DNA of 64,000 nt, taken from Collimonas arenae (GTDB lineage Bacteria; Pseudomonadota; Gammaproteobacteria; Burkholderiales; Burkholderiaceae_D). Where the stretch lies: NCBI RefSeq assembly GCF_001584165.1, contig NZ_CP013233.1:4472620-4536619 (forward strand), written 5' to 3'. Shown piece by piece: positions 19,626-29,303 of this stretch. Both the position numbers and the translations under genes were made by a program. How positions within the stretch are numbered: position 1 is the first letter of the stretch; each line of letters opens with the position of its first letter. Under the pieces are notes generated by a model. It was not told the DNA's origin. It ran no database searches and saw only the letters and a program-made list of their open reading frames with translations.

Positions 19626-20882
19626 TTAATTCAAGGTAGACATCAATGTCGGGCCGCCATCCGACGGCAGCGGCTTTAGACCAATCAACCGCATCACAAG
19701 AGGATAAACGTCAACGTTGTCGAATGGCGCCACCACGATGTCTGATTTAAATGACGGCCCTGCAGCGATAAAGATCGCCTGCATTTCCGGAGCCTGGTTG
19801 TCGTAGCCATGTCCGCCGGCCGGCGTGTGTTCTGCGGCCTTGTCGCTGGCGGCAATTTGCCAGCCGACTTCCGCAAGGCAGATGAAGCGCGGTACGCGCG
19901 CATTGCTGCCATAGTGAAAGCGTGCCGGTATCTCTTCCTTGCGCCAGCACTGCATGTGATCGTGCGGTTTCAACAGTGCGAGCGCCAGCGTATTTTCTTG
20001 CCCCGGCTCGGCTTCCAATCCGGCATAGGTGCCGCTCGTGATCAGCCGATAGCTTGATTTTTCTGCGATCTGGTCCAGCCGGATGACACGCTGCCTGCTC
20101 ATTGCCGCCATGCCATGATCAGACACAATGACGATGTTGGCCTTCATGTTGCGTGCCTTCAGTCCAGCCATCAGACGCCCGATCGCCGCATCGACGTGAG
20201 CCGCCGCCTGGGTAGTTTGCGGCGCGTCAGGACCATACTCATGTCCGGAGTGATCGACTTCGTCAAAATAGAGCGTCAGGAAAGCGGGGCGGGACGAGAT
20301 CGGTTGATCCAGCCACCCAAGTACGGTGTCCACGCGATCATTCGCAGGCACCTTGCTATCGAAGCGGCGCCATTGGCCAGGGCGGACACCTTGGATTGCT
20401 GTCTCGGATCCAGGCCAGAACATGGTCGCTGTACGCACGCCGTTTTTCTCCGCTGTACTCCACACCGGCTCAGCTTCATCCCACCAGCGGCGATCCGCCA
20501 AAGCTTCTCGATTGCCGAGGCTAAAACGCACGTTCGGTATCTCTTTATCCTCCATCGTATTGCCGACAACGCCGTTGCGGTCCGGCCTCAAACCCGTTAC
20601 CAGCGCGTAGTGGTTAGGAAACGTGATGGAGGGAAAAGACGGCAGCATCGCCTCTGCGCGGGCGCCCTGCTCCGCCAAGCTATTGAGATGCGGCGTGACC
20701 CCGCGTTTAAGATAATCCGGTTTGAAGCCATCGATCGACACCAGAATCACCGGGACAGGCTGCGGCGTTTTATCGTCTTGCGCGACCGGCTTGGGCGCAA
20801 TCTGCGCGCAACCAGTAATCAAGACAACCAACACTACGCAGAACAATTCGCGCAAGGACAGATCGGCAATAATATTTTTCAC
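19626..20882 (-). CDS. Nucleotide pyrophosphatase/phosphodiesterase-family lipoprotein
   Basis: The 418-residue alkaline-phosphatase-superfamily protein has a lipobox VLITGC (Cys about 25), VSIDGFKPDYL with the first metal ligand, the catalytic Thr in SFPSITFPNHY, DEVDHSGHEYGP and VSDHGM. These are the metal and nucleophile sites of the NPP (ectonucleotide pyrophosphatase) family. It likely hydrolyses phosphodiester or pyrophosphate bonds in the periplasm or outside the cell. A single gene, convergent with the VTT protein gene. Confidence 0.9.
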   Translation of the reverse strand: MKNIIADLSLRELFCVVLVVLITGCAQIAPKPVAQDDKTPQPVPVILVSIDGFKPDYLKRGVTPHLNSLAEQGARAEAMLPSFPSITFPNHYALVTGLRPDRNGVVGNTMEDKEIPNVRFSLGNREALADRRWWDEAEPVWSTAEKNGVRTATMFWPGSETAIQGVRPGQWRRFDSKVPANDRVDTVLGWLDQPISSRPAFLTLYFDEVDHSGHEYGPDAPQTTQAAAHVDAAIGRLMAGLKARNMKANIVIVSDHGMAAMSRQRVIRLDQIAEKSSYRLITSGTYAGLEAEPGQENTLALALLKPHDHMQCWRKEEIPARFHYGSNARVPRFICLAEVGWQIAASDKAAEHTPAGGHGYDNQAPEMQAIFIAAGPSFKSDIVVAPFDNVDVYPLVMRLIGLKPLPSDGGPTLMSTLN

Positions 20883-21013
20883 GGCATTTTCTGTAAAAAA
20901 GGAGCGATGACAGAAGATAGCAACAATTTATTACCGTGACATGAACCAGCTGGACGGATCGACGCGGCATTGCTCGACGCCGGCGCACTTGACCGATGCG
21001 TTTTCAATCTTTT

Positions 21014-21037
21014 GAAAAAAAGCCTCCGAAGAGGCTC
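21014..21037 (-). terminator. Terminator downstream of cynS
   Basis: On the minus strand, arms AGCCTC and GAGGCT with a TTCG loop are followed by seven T. It lies 150 bases beyond the cynS stop. The rest of 20883-21187 contains nothing I can name. Confidence 0.7.
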
Positions 21038-21187
21038 TCAATACATTCGAGATATTAACGTTCATCGAAACCATGCTGGAACTGGCGACTGAGGCCTGGA
21101 CCGCCCCATTCAGCTTGAAAATTGTTCAGGCCGAAGGCCGACGACGCATTCGGCCCCCTCGCCAAATGATCAGGAGGGGCCGCACCG

Positions 21188-21637
21188 TCAATAGCTCTTG
21201 TAGGGAAGGAATTTTCCCGACAACACGACATTGACGCGATCGCCTTTGGGGTCGGCTTCACGCTGGATGTCCATTGAAAAATCGATTGCACTCATGATGC
21301 CGTCACCGAATTCTTCGTGGATCAATTCCTTGATCGTGGTGCCGTAGACGCTGACAATCTCGTACCAGCGATACAACAGCGGGTCGGTCGGTACCGCCGT
21401 CGGCAGCGAGCCTTTGTAGGGCACCACCTGTAGCCAGGCAACCGCCTCGTCGGACAAGCCGAAAATCTCGCCGACTCGTTCGGCTTGGGCCCTGTTGAAG
21501 GTCATCTGGCCCAGGCAGCCGGCCGTTGTCCATTCCTTGCTCATGCCAATGGCCTCAGCCACTTGGTGCCATTTGATGCCTTTGCTGACTTTCGCTGACA
21601 GGATCATGCTGGTTACTTCATTGCGATCGGAAATCAT
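21188..21637 (-). CDS. cynS: Cyanate hydratase (cyanase)
   Basis: CynS converts cyanate and bicarbonate to ammonia and carbon dioxide. The 149-residue protein has the normal length, an N-terminal POU-like helical domain (GIKWHQVAEAIGMSKEWTTAG) and the C-terminal catalytic domain. The catalytic Arg and Glu are in LLYRWYEIV and the Ser is in GIMSAIDFSMD. It lies downstream of DUF1348 and tetR on the same strand. No cynT or cynX is nearby. Confidence 0.96.
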   Translation of the reverse strand: MISDRNEVTSMILSAKVSKGIKWHQVAEAIGMSKEWTTAGCLGQMTFNRAQAERVGEIFGLSDEAVAWLQVVPYKGSLPTAVPTDPLLYRWYEIVSVYGTTIKELIHEEFGDGIMSAIDFSMDIQREADPKGDRVNVVLSGKFLPYKSY

Positions 21638-21692
21638 AGATACCTCAAGAAATGTTCAAGGAAAAAAGACCCACTGGCGATGACACTGAAAG

Positions 21693-22172
21693 TTAAAGGC
21701 CTAGCTCGGACAAACCCGGATGATCGTCGGGACGCCTTCCCAATGCCCAACGAAACTTGCGCTCCGCTTCCTTGATCGGCATATCGTTGATGCACGCGTA
21801 ACGTTTTTGCATCAGGCCATCTTCGCCGAACTCCCAGTTTTCGTTACCGTACGAGCGAAACCAGTTGCCGGAATCATCATGCCATTCGTACGCGTAGCGC
21901 ACCGCAATCCGATTGCCTCCAAAGGCCCACAATTCTTTGATCAACCGGTAGTCCAGCTCTTTCTTCCACTTTCGATCAAGGAACGCTTGCGCTTCGTCGC
22001 GATTGTTCGCGAATTCCGCGCGGTTGCGCCACCTGGTGTCGAGTGAATAAGCCAGCGCTACCTTGGCAGCATCTCGCGAATTCCAACCGTCCTCGGCAAG
22101 GCGTACCTTTTTGATGGCCGTCTCAAGTGTGAACGGCGGAAGTGGCGGACGAAGATTGCTATCGGATGACAT
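21693..22172 (-). CDS. DUF1348 (NTF2-like) family protein
   Basis: The 159-residue cytoplasmic protein has the DUF1348/SnoaL-like pattern: [34 protein letters not shown] and [24 protein letters not shown] (partly quoted). ATG 22172 is preceded by AGGTTTTC and is preferred to the longer frame that runs into tetR. It sits between tetR and cynS, 55 bases from cynS. The reaction is unknown; co-occurrence with TetR suggests a stress-induced enzyme. Confidence 0.88.
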   Translation of the reverse strand: MSSDSNLRPPLPPFTLETAIKKVRLAEDGWNSRDAAKVALAYSLDTRWRNRAEFANNRDEAQAFLDRKWKKELDYRLIKELWAFGGNRIAVRYAYEWHDDSGNWFRSYGNENWEFGEDGLMQKRYACINDMPIKEAERKFRWALGRRPDDHPGLSELGL

Positions 22173-22224
22173 GAAAACCTCCAGATCGTGAGTGAGTTGA
22201 TTGAAATTCGACTCCGGCGAAAGA

Positions 22225-22788
22225 TCAAAGACCCAGCAATTTGCGAGCAACATTTTGCGCGCTCCGAGCCGACTCCTTATTGCCGGTTACTAACGCTACC
22301 GTAATTGCACCATCGACCAGGACGAGAAGCTCCGAGGCCAGTTCTGCCGGATCTTCAACACGGCATTCTTCTGCAAGCTGCCGCAAGAAATTGAGCAACT
22401 TGATCTTATGTTCCTTCGCAACCGCGCGAATCGGGTCGTCTGCATCGCCTATTTCGCCCGCGGCATTGATGAATGCACAGCCCCTGAAATCAGCAGAGAC
22501 AAACCACTTTTCAAGCACAGAAAACATCGAAAGCAGGCGCTCGGTGGGCGTGTTGGCTCGATTGGTCTCGTCGGTAAACCACTGCATCCAGCGTTCGTCG
22601 CGTCTTCTCAGCACTTCTGCGACCAATTCATCCTTGTTGAGGAAATACCGATAAATGCTTTTCCTCGCCACGCCCGAAGTCTTGACGATTAAATCCATTC
22701 CCGTCGCACAAATCCCGCCTGCGTAAATCAGGCGTTCAGTCGCTTCCAAGATTTTTTTCTGGGTTTCATTTGGGGAGATATCGTTCAT
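22225..22788 (-). CDS. TetR-family transcriptional repressor
   Basis: The 187-residue protein has an N-terminal HTH ([37 protein letters not shown], partly quoted) and a helical C-terminal ligand domain. The start at 22788 lies only 7 bases from a near-perfect palindrome that is its probable operator. It is the first gene of a tetR-DUF1348-cynS unit, so it probably autoregulates and controls these genes. Confidence 0.92.
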   Translation of the reverse strand: MNDISPNETQKKILEATERLIYAGGICATGMDLIVKTSGVARKSIYRYFLNKDELVAEVLRRRDERWMQWFTDETNRANTPTERLLSMFSVLEKWFVSADFRGCAFINAAGEIGDADDPIRAVAKEHKIKLLNFLRQLAEECRVEDPAELASELLVLVDGAITVALVTGNKESARSAQNVARKLLGL

Positions 22789-22795
22789 GTGTTGA

Positions 22796-22819
22796 ATGGT
22801 AGAACGAACGTTCTACCAT
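22796..22819. promoter_or_regulatory. Probable TetR operator
   Basis: Eleven-base arms ATGGTAGAACG and CGTTCTACCAT flank a two-base centre (AA). Location just upstream of the tetR start and arm length fit a TetR dimer site. Binding is inferred. Confidence 0.75.
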
Positions 22820-22924
22820 CGTCAAGCGTTTTCATCGCACAAAGACGACAATCCGGCAGTACGAGCCCTCGCAGCCCCACGCACAAAATCAGCATGGATC
22901 GCTTGCAAGCTATGGCGCAGCTTG

Positions 22925-23110
22925 CGGGATTTGATTGCTTCGTCTTTGAGTCAGGAGAAAGTTTGAGGGCGCACTGATCCGGCGCATTGGAGTGCGTCAA
23001 TCGGATAGGCTGGCTCCAGGACATCAGAGCGCACATAGTGTCTGACGGTATTTGTGGAGATGCCAAGCACCTGGCGATCTCCCTCATGGAGACTTGATCA
23101 CGAAGATGCC
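22925..23110 (-). pseudogene. Relic of an IS21-type transposase (IstA N terminus)
   Basis: On the minus strand, the frame reading VSMREIARCL and the next frame reading GISTNTVRHYVRSDVLEPAYP form the helix-turn-helix start typical of IS21-family IstA. The two frames are joined by adding one C at plus-strand 23063-23064. No further transposase, no IstB and no terminal repeats are seen. The remaining part of 22820-23244 has no other feature. Confidence 0.6.
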
Positions 23111-23244
23111 ACGTCGATCAAGCCAAATACCTGACAATTGCAAAAGCAGGGAGGACTGCTTGCGGCGAATTAATCGGCTTGCGAATGAGACATCGCCAAA
23201 CCAATCAATCCGCCAGGATTTTTCACCCGTGGGAAAGGCAAAAG

Positions 23245-24252
23245 TTACTGATTTTTCACAGCCATGCCGGCATCATGTGCCTGCTGGTCTGCATGGTAGG
23301 AACTACGCACCATCGCGCCTACGGCGGCATGGGCAAAGCCCATCTTGTAGGCTTCTTCTTCGTACATCTTGAAGACGTCCGGATGCACGTAGCGCCGTAC
23401 CGGCAGGTGATTCCCGCTTGGCATCAGGTACTGCCCAATTGTCAGCATGTCGACGTCATGAGCGCGCATGTCACGCATCACTTGCAGCACTTCTTCATCG
23501 GTTTCGCCGAGGCCGACCATGATGCCGGATTTGGTCGGGGTGTTCGGATGCAGGGCCTTGAAGCGTTTCAGCAGGTTCAGCGAATATTCGTAATCCGAAC
23601 CCGGGCGCGCCTCCTTGTACAGGCGCGGCGCAGTTTCCAGGTTGTGGTTCATCACGTCAGGCGGCGCCAGGTTGAGGATTTCCAGAGCACGGTCCATGCG
23701 GCCGCGGAAATCCGGCACCAGGATTTCGATGCGGGTGTTTGGCGACAGCGCACGCACGTGGCGGATGCATTCGGCGAAATGGCCGGCGCCGCCGTCGCGC
23801 AGATCGTCGCGGTCGACGCTGGTGATGACAACGTAGTTCAATTTCAGCGCAGCGATGGTCTTGGCCAGGTTTTCCGGTTCGTTGACGTCGAGCGGATCAG
23901 GACGACCATGGCCGACATCGCAGAACGGACAGCGACGGGTACACTTGTCGCCCATGATCATGAAGGTTGCAGTGCCTTTGCCGAAGCATTCGCCGATGTT
24001 CGGGCAACTGGCTTCTTCGCATACCGTCACCAGGTTGTTGGCGCGCAGGATGTCCTTGATTTCGTAGAAGCGCGACGACGGCGATGCCGCCTTGACGCGG
24101 ATCCAGTCCGGCTTTTGCAGGCGCTCGATTGGAACGATCTTGATCGGAATGCGCGAAGTCTTGTTGGCGCCTTTCTGCTTTTCGGACGGGTTGTAGCCGG
24201 CAGCAGCAACGCCAGTTTCGGTTGGCAGCGACGAGTTGGTTTCGGTTGTCAT
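23245..24252 (-). CDS. lipA: Lipoyl synthase
   Basis: LipA inserts two sulfur atoms into octanoyl-lipoyl domains using two 4Fe-4S clusters. The 335-residue protein has the auxiliary-cluster cysteines ([12 protein letters not shown]) and the radical-SAM motif CTRRCPFC. The start at 24252 (MTTETN) follows AAGGAA. It lies directly downstream of lipB on the same strand, 68 bases apart, as a lipoate operon. Confidence 0.97.
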   Translation of the reverse strand: MTTETNSSLPTETGVAAAGYNPSEKQKGANKTSRIPIKIVPIERLQKPDWIRVKAASPSSRFYEIKDILRANNLVTVCEEASCPNIGECFGKGTATFMIMGDKCTRRCPFCDVGHGRPDPLDVNEPENLAKTIAALKLNYVVITSVDRDDLRDGGAGHFAECIRHVRALSPNTRIEILVPDFRGRMDRALEILNLAPPDVMNHNLETAPRLYKEARPGSDYEYSLNLLKRFKALHPNTPTKSGIMVGLGETDEEVLQVMRDMRAHDVDMLTIGQYLMPSGNHLPVRRYVHPDVFKMYEEEAYKMGFAHAAVGAMVRSSYHADQQAHDAGMAVKNQ

Positions 24253-24320
24253 GAAGGCATTTCCTTGCTGTGGCTTAATTGCGCCCGGGCGCACTCAGTT
24301 ATTCAGTTGATTCGATTAAT

Positions 24321-24995
24321 TCAGTTAAAGCGGTCCATCAATTTGTGAGCAAGCGCTGACTGCACCTCTGAGAGAGCAGCATCAACACCCAGTGTTTTCA
24401 TATCGACCGTCGCCAGGCCTTCGTAGCCGCATGGATTGATCCACGAAAACGGCGTCAGGTCCATGGCCACATTAAGCGATACACCGTGGTAGGTGCAGCC
24501 GCTGGCTCTGACTTTCAAGCCAAGGGCGGCGATTTTCGCACCTTGCCAGGCGCCGTCGGCGACATAGATCCCGGGCGCGCCGGGCTTGCGTTCACCGGCC
24601 AGATTATACGCTGCCAGCGTGTCGATCACCGCCTGCTCGATGCCTTGGACGAATTCGCGCACGAATAAACGCGCCGCCGGGCGCTGGCGACGCAGGTCGA
24701 GCAGCAGGTAAATCACCACCTGGCCAGGGCCGTGAAAGGTCACCTCGCCGCCGCGATCTGTCTGGATAACGGGAATGTCGTGTGGCGCCAGTACGTGGCT
24801 GCGATCGGCCCCCAGGCCTAGCGTAAATACCGGCGGATGCTCGACGATCCACAACTGATCGGGCGTATCGGCGCTACGCGCGTCGGTAAAGGCGCGCATC
24901 GCGTCGAAACTGGCTTGGTACGATTCAAGACCACGTTGAATAATCTGGGGGCGTTGCCGAAGATCGAGGGAAATGGGTTGCTGCGCGCTGGACAT
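24321..24995 (-). CDS. lipB: Octanoyltransferase
   Basis: LipB transfers octanoate from acyl carrier protein to lipoyl domains. The 224-residue protein has the family motif [13 protein letters not shown] and the catalytic-Cys region NPCGYEGL, with the Lys of [11 protein letters not shown]. It is the gene just upstream of lipA. Confidence 0.96.
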   Translation of the reverse strand: MSSAQQPISLDLRQRPQIIQRGLESYQASFDAMRAFTDARSADTPDQLWIVEHPPVFTLGLGADRSHVLAPHDIPVIQTDRGGEVTFHGPGQVVIYLLLDLRRQRPAARLFVREFVQGIEQAVIDTLAAYNLAGERKPGAPGIYVADGAWQGAKIAALGLKVRASGCTYHGVSLNVAMDLTPFSWINPCGYEGLATVDMKTLGVDAALSEVQSALAHKLMDRFN

Positions 24996-25047
24996 AGACG
25001 CCAGTGTACCGAAAATCAGCGCCCGGCGTGCAGAACCGGGCGCGTCA

Positions 25048-25689
25048 TCAGGCTGCAGGCGAGGTCAGCAAAGCCTCTGGAGATTGCCATCCTGGCAATT
25101 TACTGATGCGTTTCAGCCAAGCGGCGACATGCGGCGGCAGCGTGACTTTTGCGTCGTCAGCCCAGAACAGGTAGCCACACAGGGAAAAATCGGCGATGGT
25201 TGGCTGCTCGTCCAGAATGAAGCTGCGGCCGTCGGACAATTCCGTCTCCAGCCGGGCGATATCAAGATCGAAACGCTGTTGCAGCCACGCCACGGCGCCG
25301 GGCGGGAATTCACCTGGGGCGGCAAAGCTGCGCGCATAGCGCAACTGCGGCAGGCACATGCCTAGCCGGTTGGCCTCCCAGAACAGCCATTCGCGCACGC
25401 GCGCCATGCGTGACACCGATTCGGCACCAAAACGGCCGGTGTGCTCGGCCAAATGGTAGAGAATCGCATCCGATTGCACATATGGCTGGCCGTCGTGCAC
25501 TAGCAAAGGCACTTCGCCGAAGCGCGACAAGCTACGGAACGGTTCCGGCCGCAGGTGGCGCGGCTGGTCGATATCGATTGCCTGATACCTATGCTGAATA
25601 CCGCCGACCGCCAGCATCAGGGCGACTTTGTAGACGTGCCCGGAACTGGCGTTGCCGTAGAACACGATACTGTCTTGCATATCCGGCAT
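25048..25689 (-). CDS. Glutathione S-transferase family protein
   Basis: The 213-residue protein has an N-terminal thioredoxin-like GST domain ([17 protein letters not shown], a cis-Pro in GEVPLLV, then the [11 protein letters not shown] glutathione-binding loop) and a helical C-terminal domain. The substrate is unknown. It is followed at lower coordinates by lipB, and is preceded by the DUF2917 gene 4 bases away, suggesting a two-gene unit. Confidence 0.9.
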   Translation of the reverse strand: MPDMQDSIVFYGNASSGHVYKVALMLAVGGIQHRYQAIDIDQPRHLRPEPFRSLSRFGEVPLLVHDGQPYVQSDAILYHLAEHTGRFGAESVSRMARVREWLFWEANRLGMCLPQLRYARSFAAPGEFPPGAVAWLQQRFDLDIARLETELSDGRSFILDEQPTIADFSLCGYLFWADDAKVTLPPHVAAWLKRISKLPGWQSPEALLTSPAA

Positions 25690-25693
25690 CTAA

Positions 25694-26011
25694 TCAGCAG
25701 GTAACCGGAGCGCCGCGGTTGCTTGTCCCAGGCTTGCTGAAACCGGCGCGGGCGCTGGATGACGGCAGGCGGGTCGACAGTTGCTGCACCTGCACCAGGC
25801 TGCTGCTCTTGTCGGCTTCGATGACGATGTGGCTATCGGCAGCCACGGTCAGGAACTGACCTGCGGACAGCCAATAGTCATCGCCCTGTCCAGCTACCGT
25901 CACCCACACGCGGCCGCGCATGATTTGCAGCGTTTGCGCCACTGGGGCGATCACCGACATGGCCTGGCCGGCGCCGATGGTCAACGATTCGTTAGCTAAT
26001 AATTTTCTCAT
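25694..26011 (-). CDS. DUF2917 family protein
   Basis: This 105-residue protein is cupin-like, with LTIGAGQAMSVIAP, RGRVWVTVAGQGDDYWLSAGQ and a beta-rich pattern; this matches DUF2917. It is divergent from the LysR gene across 158 bases. No metal ligands stand out. It is probably co-transcribed with the GST gene. Confidence 0.8.
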   Translation of the reverse strand: MRKLLANESLTIGAGQAMSVIAPVAQTLQIMRGRVWVTVAGQGDDYWLSAGQFLTVAADSHIVIEADKSSSLVQVQQLSTRLPSSSARAGFSKPGTSNRGAPVTC

Positions 26012-26046
26012 GATGTCACTCCTTGGAACTGCTGGTATATTGATGG

Positions 26047-26075
26047 CTATATCTTCTTCAAAGCCCTTGATATAG
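26047..26075. promoter_or_regulatory. Inverted repeat in the DUF2917/LysR divergent region
   Basis: CTATATC (26047-26053) and GATATAG (26069-26075) are separated by 15 bases in the shared upstream region. This is a candidate LysR-type binding site; the spacing is longer than the usual T-N11-A. Confidence 0.4.
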
Positions 26076-26169
26076 ACATTTCTCGTTTCTATGTGGCTAT
26101 TTTAGGCAGTCGGTGAGGATTAACAAAACGAGTAATTTTCTCTCCTCTTGATAGTTTTTTTCATAGAAG

Positions 26170-27096
26170 ATGGCCGATCTCCGTAAACTCCCGAACCTCT
26201 CTGCCCTACGCGCCTTCGAAGCAGCGGCGCGCAGTGAAAGTTTTTCCCGCGCGGCCGAGGAAATCTTCGTGACGCCGGGCGCTATCAGTCATCAGATCCG
26301 GGCGCTGGAACTGGAACTGGGAGTGCCGTTGTTCATGCGCCACGGCAAGCGCATCACCATCACCGCCCAGGGTCAGCGCTTTGCAGGCATCATCCGCAAA
26401 TCGCTGAATGAAATCGCGGTTGCCGCCGAAGCACTGAAACTCGACGCCAAGCAAAAGCGCCTGACGATCTCGGCGCTGCCCTCCTTCGCGGCGCGCTGGC
26501 TGGCGCCACGGCTGTGGAAGTTCATCGACCTGCATCCCGATACCGAAGTCGTGCTGCAATCGAGCAGCCACCTCAATGACCTTGAACGCGAACCGATCGA
26601 CGTCGGCCTGCGCTACGGCCTGGGCAACTATCCCGGCCTGGTGGTGGAAAAACTCATGGATGATTTTTATTATCCGGTGGCCAGCCCGCACTACCGCGGC
26701 GGCAAGTTGCCGAAAACACCGCAGGAATTGGAGCAATGCAGCTTGCTGCGGATGGATACCGAATCATCCTGGCTACCCTGGTTTGAGGCTGCAGGTATTG
26801 ATCTGGTGGAGCCGACCGGCGGGCTACTGATCGAAGATGCCTCGATGCTGCTGCGTTCGGCTTCGGATGGTTTGGGAATCGCGCTGACGCGACATGCGCT
26901 GGCGCTGCAGGAAATCGCTTCGGGGGAGCTGGTGCGGTTGTTCGACGTCGTCGCGCGCTGCCCCTTATCCTATTATTTCGCCTGCACCAAAGAAGCGCTG
27001 GACAAGCCGCAGGTACAGGCTTTTCATCACTGGCTGAAGGCTGAAATCCGTAATTTCAAGGCGCAGAGCGAATGGCCCGGGGGACCCGAGCCTTGA
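26170..27096 (+). CDS. LysR-family transcriptional regulator (GcvA-like)
   Basis: The 308-residue LTTR has an N-terminal HTH (ALRAFEAAARSESFSRAAEEIFVTPGAISHQIRALE, partly quoted) and a substrate-binding domain. The pattern LPNLSALRAFEAAAR and LEXELGVPLF is characteristic of the GcvA-like branch. It is divergent from DUF2917-GST and likely regulates that pair. Confidence 0.9.
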   Translation: MADLRKLPNLSALRAFEAAARSESFSRAAEEIFVTPGAISHQIRALELELGVPLFMRHGKRITITAQGQRFAGIIRKSLNEIAVAAEALKLDAKQKRLTISALPSFAARWLAPRLWKFIDLHPDTEVVLQSSSHLNDLEREPIDVGLRYGLGNYPGLVVEKLMDDFYYPVASPHYRGGKLPKTPQELEQCSLLRMDTESSWLPWFEAAGIDLVEPTGGLLIEDASMLLRSASDGLGIALTRHALALQEIASGELVRLFDVVARCPLSYYFACTKEALDKPQVQAFHHWLKAEIRNFKAQSEWPGGPEP

Positions 27097-27115
27097 CGCA
27101 AGATATAAGCTGAAT

Positions 27116-27403
27116 TTACAGCACCATCTTGACCATCGGATGGGAAGACAAGGCGCGGTACAGATTGTCCAGCTGCTCACGGTGGACGGCATACACATTC
27201 GCTGTCAGGCCGGTGTAATTGCCCTTGGACGACGGCCGCACCTCCAGCTTGTCGATGTGAAAAGTAGGGTCGTGCTGCTTCACTACGCCAACGATGGTCT
27301 CGACGAAAGCATCATGCGTCGGTCCCATGATCTTGATGGGAAACACGCTTGGATATTCGATCAGGCTGTCTGCGGGATCGATAGGCTTGGTCAGGTCGGT
27401 CAT
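27116..27403 (-). CDS. DUF493 (YbeD/lipoate regulatory-like) protein
   Basis: The 95-residue protein has LIEYPSVFPIKIMG and SSKGNYTGLTANVYAVHREQLDNLYRALSSHPMVKMVL (partly quoted), typical of YbeD. In most beta- and gammaproteobacteria it sits with lipB/lipA; here a GST/LysR block intervenes. Its exact role is not established. Confidence 0.9.
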   Translation of the reverse strand: MTDLTKPIDPADSLIEYPSVFPIKIMGPTHDAFVETIVGVVKQHDPTFHIDKLEVRPSSKGNYTGLTANVYAVHREQLDNLYRALSSHPMVKMVL

Positions 27404-27500
27404 GGTCTTTTACTCTTTAGTGATGTTGCAAGCAGGTAGTTTACTCTCCTAGCTTATCAGCGGCGCGGCATTCTGCAAGAGCGGCTTGCCAAAACAGAAA

Positions 27501-27532
27501 CAGGGTGGAAAGGCAATACTGCCCCCACCCTG
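27501..27532 (-). terminator. Probable terminator after the D-amino-acid transaminase gene
   Basis: On the minus strand CAGGGTGG pairs with CCACCCTG around a smaller hairpin (GGCAGTATTGCC) and is followed by TTTCTGTTTT. It lies about 40 bases beyond the stop of the transaminase. Confidence 0.55.
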
Positions 27533-27570
27533 CCGTTTTGCTTGCTGTGCGACCTGATAATTTCTTGCGG

Positions 27571-28419
27571 TCAGGCTGCCTTGGCTTGCTGATAGGCTTC
27601 GTATAACTGCTTGTATATGGGGCCTGGCTCGCCATTTCCAATAGCTTTGCCGTCGATCGAGACCACTGGCAACACTTCCTTGGTAGCCGACGACAGCAGC
27701 ACTTCATCGGCGCTGAATACCTCGTCGCGGGAAATCCGGCGCGCTTCGAATGGAATGCCGCCGGCAGCGCACAACTCCTCGATCAAACGGTAGCGGATGC
27801 CTTCCAGGATCAAATTATCCTTAGGCGGCGCCATCAGTTTGCCGTTCTTGACGATCCAGACATTCGACGAGGAGGCCTCAGTCAACCAGCCATCGCGGAA
27901 CTGGATCGCTTCCACCACGCCGTGCTGGGCGGCGTTCTGAGCTGCCAGCACGTTACCGAGCAGCGAAATCGACTTGATTTCGCAATGCAGCCAGCGCTGG
28001 TCTTCCATCGACACGCACGGTACGCCGCTGGCGCGCAGGGCCGTACTTGGCAGCACCAGCGGATTGGTCATGATGAACACGGTCGGCGTCAGCGGTTCTT
28101 TCGGGAACGCGTGGGCGCGCTTGGCGACGCCGCGCGTGACATGGATGTAGACCATCTGGTCGTCTGCCGGATGAGCATCAATCACGCCCTGGATCAGCTT
28201 CATCCACTGTTCTTTGTCATGCGGATTTGGAATACTGATTTTCGCCAGGCTGCGGAACAGGCGCGCCAGATGATGCTCGGCGCGGAATAATTTGCGTGCA
28301 TAGATAGGAATCACTTCATACACGCCGTCGCCGAAAATGAAGCCGCGGTCAAGGACGGGGATGCGCGCTTCGGACAGCGGAGTCATGCTGCCATTGAGAT
28401 AGACCAGCGGGTCTTGCAT
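27571..28419 (-). CDS. dat: D-amino-acid transaminase (class IV PLP)
   Basis: The 282-residue class IV aminotransferase has LDRGFIFGDGVYEV near the N terminus, the PLP-lysine segment HCEIKSISLLGNVLA and WLTEASSSNVWIVKNG, which together fit D-amino-acid rather than branched-chain transaminases. The role is D-Ala/D-Glu supply. In relatives it is grouped with dacC, DUF493 and lipBA; here DUF493 follows on the same strand 167 bases later. Confidence 0.9.
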   Translation of the reverse strand: MQDPLVYLNGSMTPLSEARIPVLDRGFIFGDGVYEVIPIYARKLFRAEHHLARLFRSLAKISIPNPHDKEQWMKLIQGVIDAHPADDQMVYIHVTRGVAKRAHAFPKEPLTPTVFIMTNPLVLPSTALRASGVPCVSMEDQRWLHCEIKSISLLGNVLAAQNAAQHGVVEAIQFRDGWLTEASSSNVWIVKNGKLMAPPKDNLILEGIRYRLIEELCAAGGIPFEARRISRDEVFSADEVLLSSATKEVLPVVSIDGKAIGNGEPGPIYKQLYEAYQQAKAA

Positions 28420-28565
28420 GATCGGATTCCTAAAAAAGTAGAGAGGTCAATTCTGGCACAGCGATGGCGCGCCCGGTATGCAAAAAAAGTATGTACAACA
28501 ACCGTTGTTAGGGCTTTTCCGGTCGTTCAAGCAGCCGGCTGCGGCAATCTTTCGCATGGGCGGCG

Positions 28566-28652
28566 ATGGCGGCGTTCGGCCTGAACCGCAAGCTGAGCAA
28601 CAATTCGAGCCTGGCCAACTACCTGCGCATCGACACCAGTCGCGCCAGATGA
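28566..28652 (+). other. Short coding-like remnant upstream of tag
   Basis: A 28-residue ATG-TGA frame reads AAFGLNRKLSNNSSLANYLRI... in codons with strong third-position G/C, as if it were the tail of a real gene. No ribosome-binding site precedes it and the frame closes 30 residues upstream. I do not recognise the protein. It is possibly a relic. Nothing else is seen in 28420-28724. Confidence 0.3.
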
Positions 28653-28724
28653 TTTCGGCGCGATGCGGTAGCATGTGCGTACTTCAACTTCGAGGACCGG
28701 CAACGCTCCTCCTAAGCATCGACC

Positions 28725-29303
28725 ATGACCACTGAACTTACCCGCTGCGCCTGGGCCAATCCCGCCAATCCGCGCTACTTGGCCTATCACGACCAGGAAT
28801 GGGGCCAGCCCTGCCACGATGAAGTACAACTGTTCGAAATGCTGAACCTGGAAGGGGCGCAGGCCGGCCTCAGCTGGGAGACCATCCTCAACAAGCGCGA
28901 CAACTACCGGCGCGCGTTCGACAACTGGGACGCCAGGAAAATCGCCCGCTACGACCAGGACAAGATGGCTGCGCTACTGGCCGATGCCGGCATTGTCCGC
29001 AATCGCCTGAAAGTCGCCGCAACCATCACCAATGCCCAGGCTTATCTGCGCCTGAAAGCGGAGTTGGGCGGCCTGGATGCCTATCTATGGGCTTTCGTTG
29101 ACGGTGAACCGATCCAGAACCAGTGGACATTGCTGGGAGGCAACCCCGCCAAGACACCTTTGTCGGACCGGATTTCCAAGGATCTGTCGAAGCGCGGCTT
29201 CAAATTCGTCGGTTCCACCATCATCTACGCCTACATGCAGGCGATCGGCATGGTCAACGACCATTGTGTCGAGTGTTTCAGGCACCAGGCTGTCAAGGAA
29301 TAG
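28725..29303 (+). CDS. tag: DNA-3-methyladenine glycosylase I
   Basis: Tag removes 3-methyladenine from DNA. The 192-residue protein has CAWANPANPRYLAYHDQEWG, EMLNLEGAQAGLSWETIL and the C-terminal zinc-site Cys/His (MVNDHCVECFRH). It is followed by the ycaO gene on the same strand 187 bases later. Confidence 0.95.
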   Translation: MTTELTRCAWANPANPRYLAYHDQEWGQPCHDEVQLFEMLNLEGAQAGLSWETILNKRDNYRRAFDNWDARKIARYDQDKMAALLADAGIVRNRLKVAATITNAQAYLRLKAELGGLDAYLWAFVDGEPIQNQWTLLGGNPAKTPLSDRISKDLSKRGFKFVGSTIIYAYMQAIGMVNDHCVECFRHQAVKE

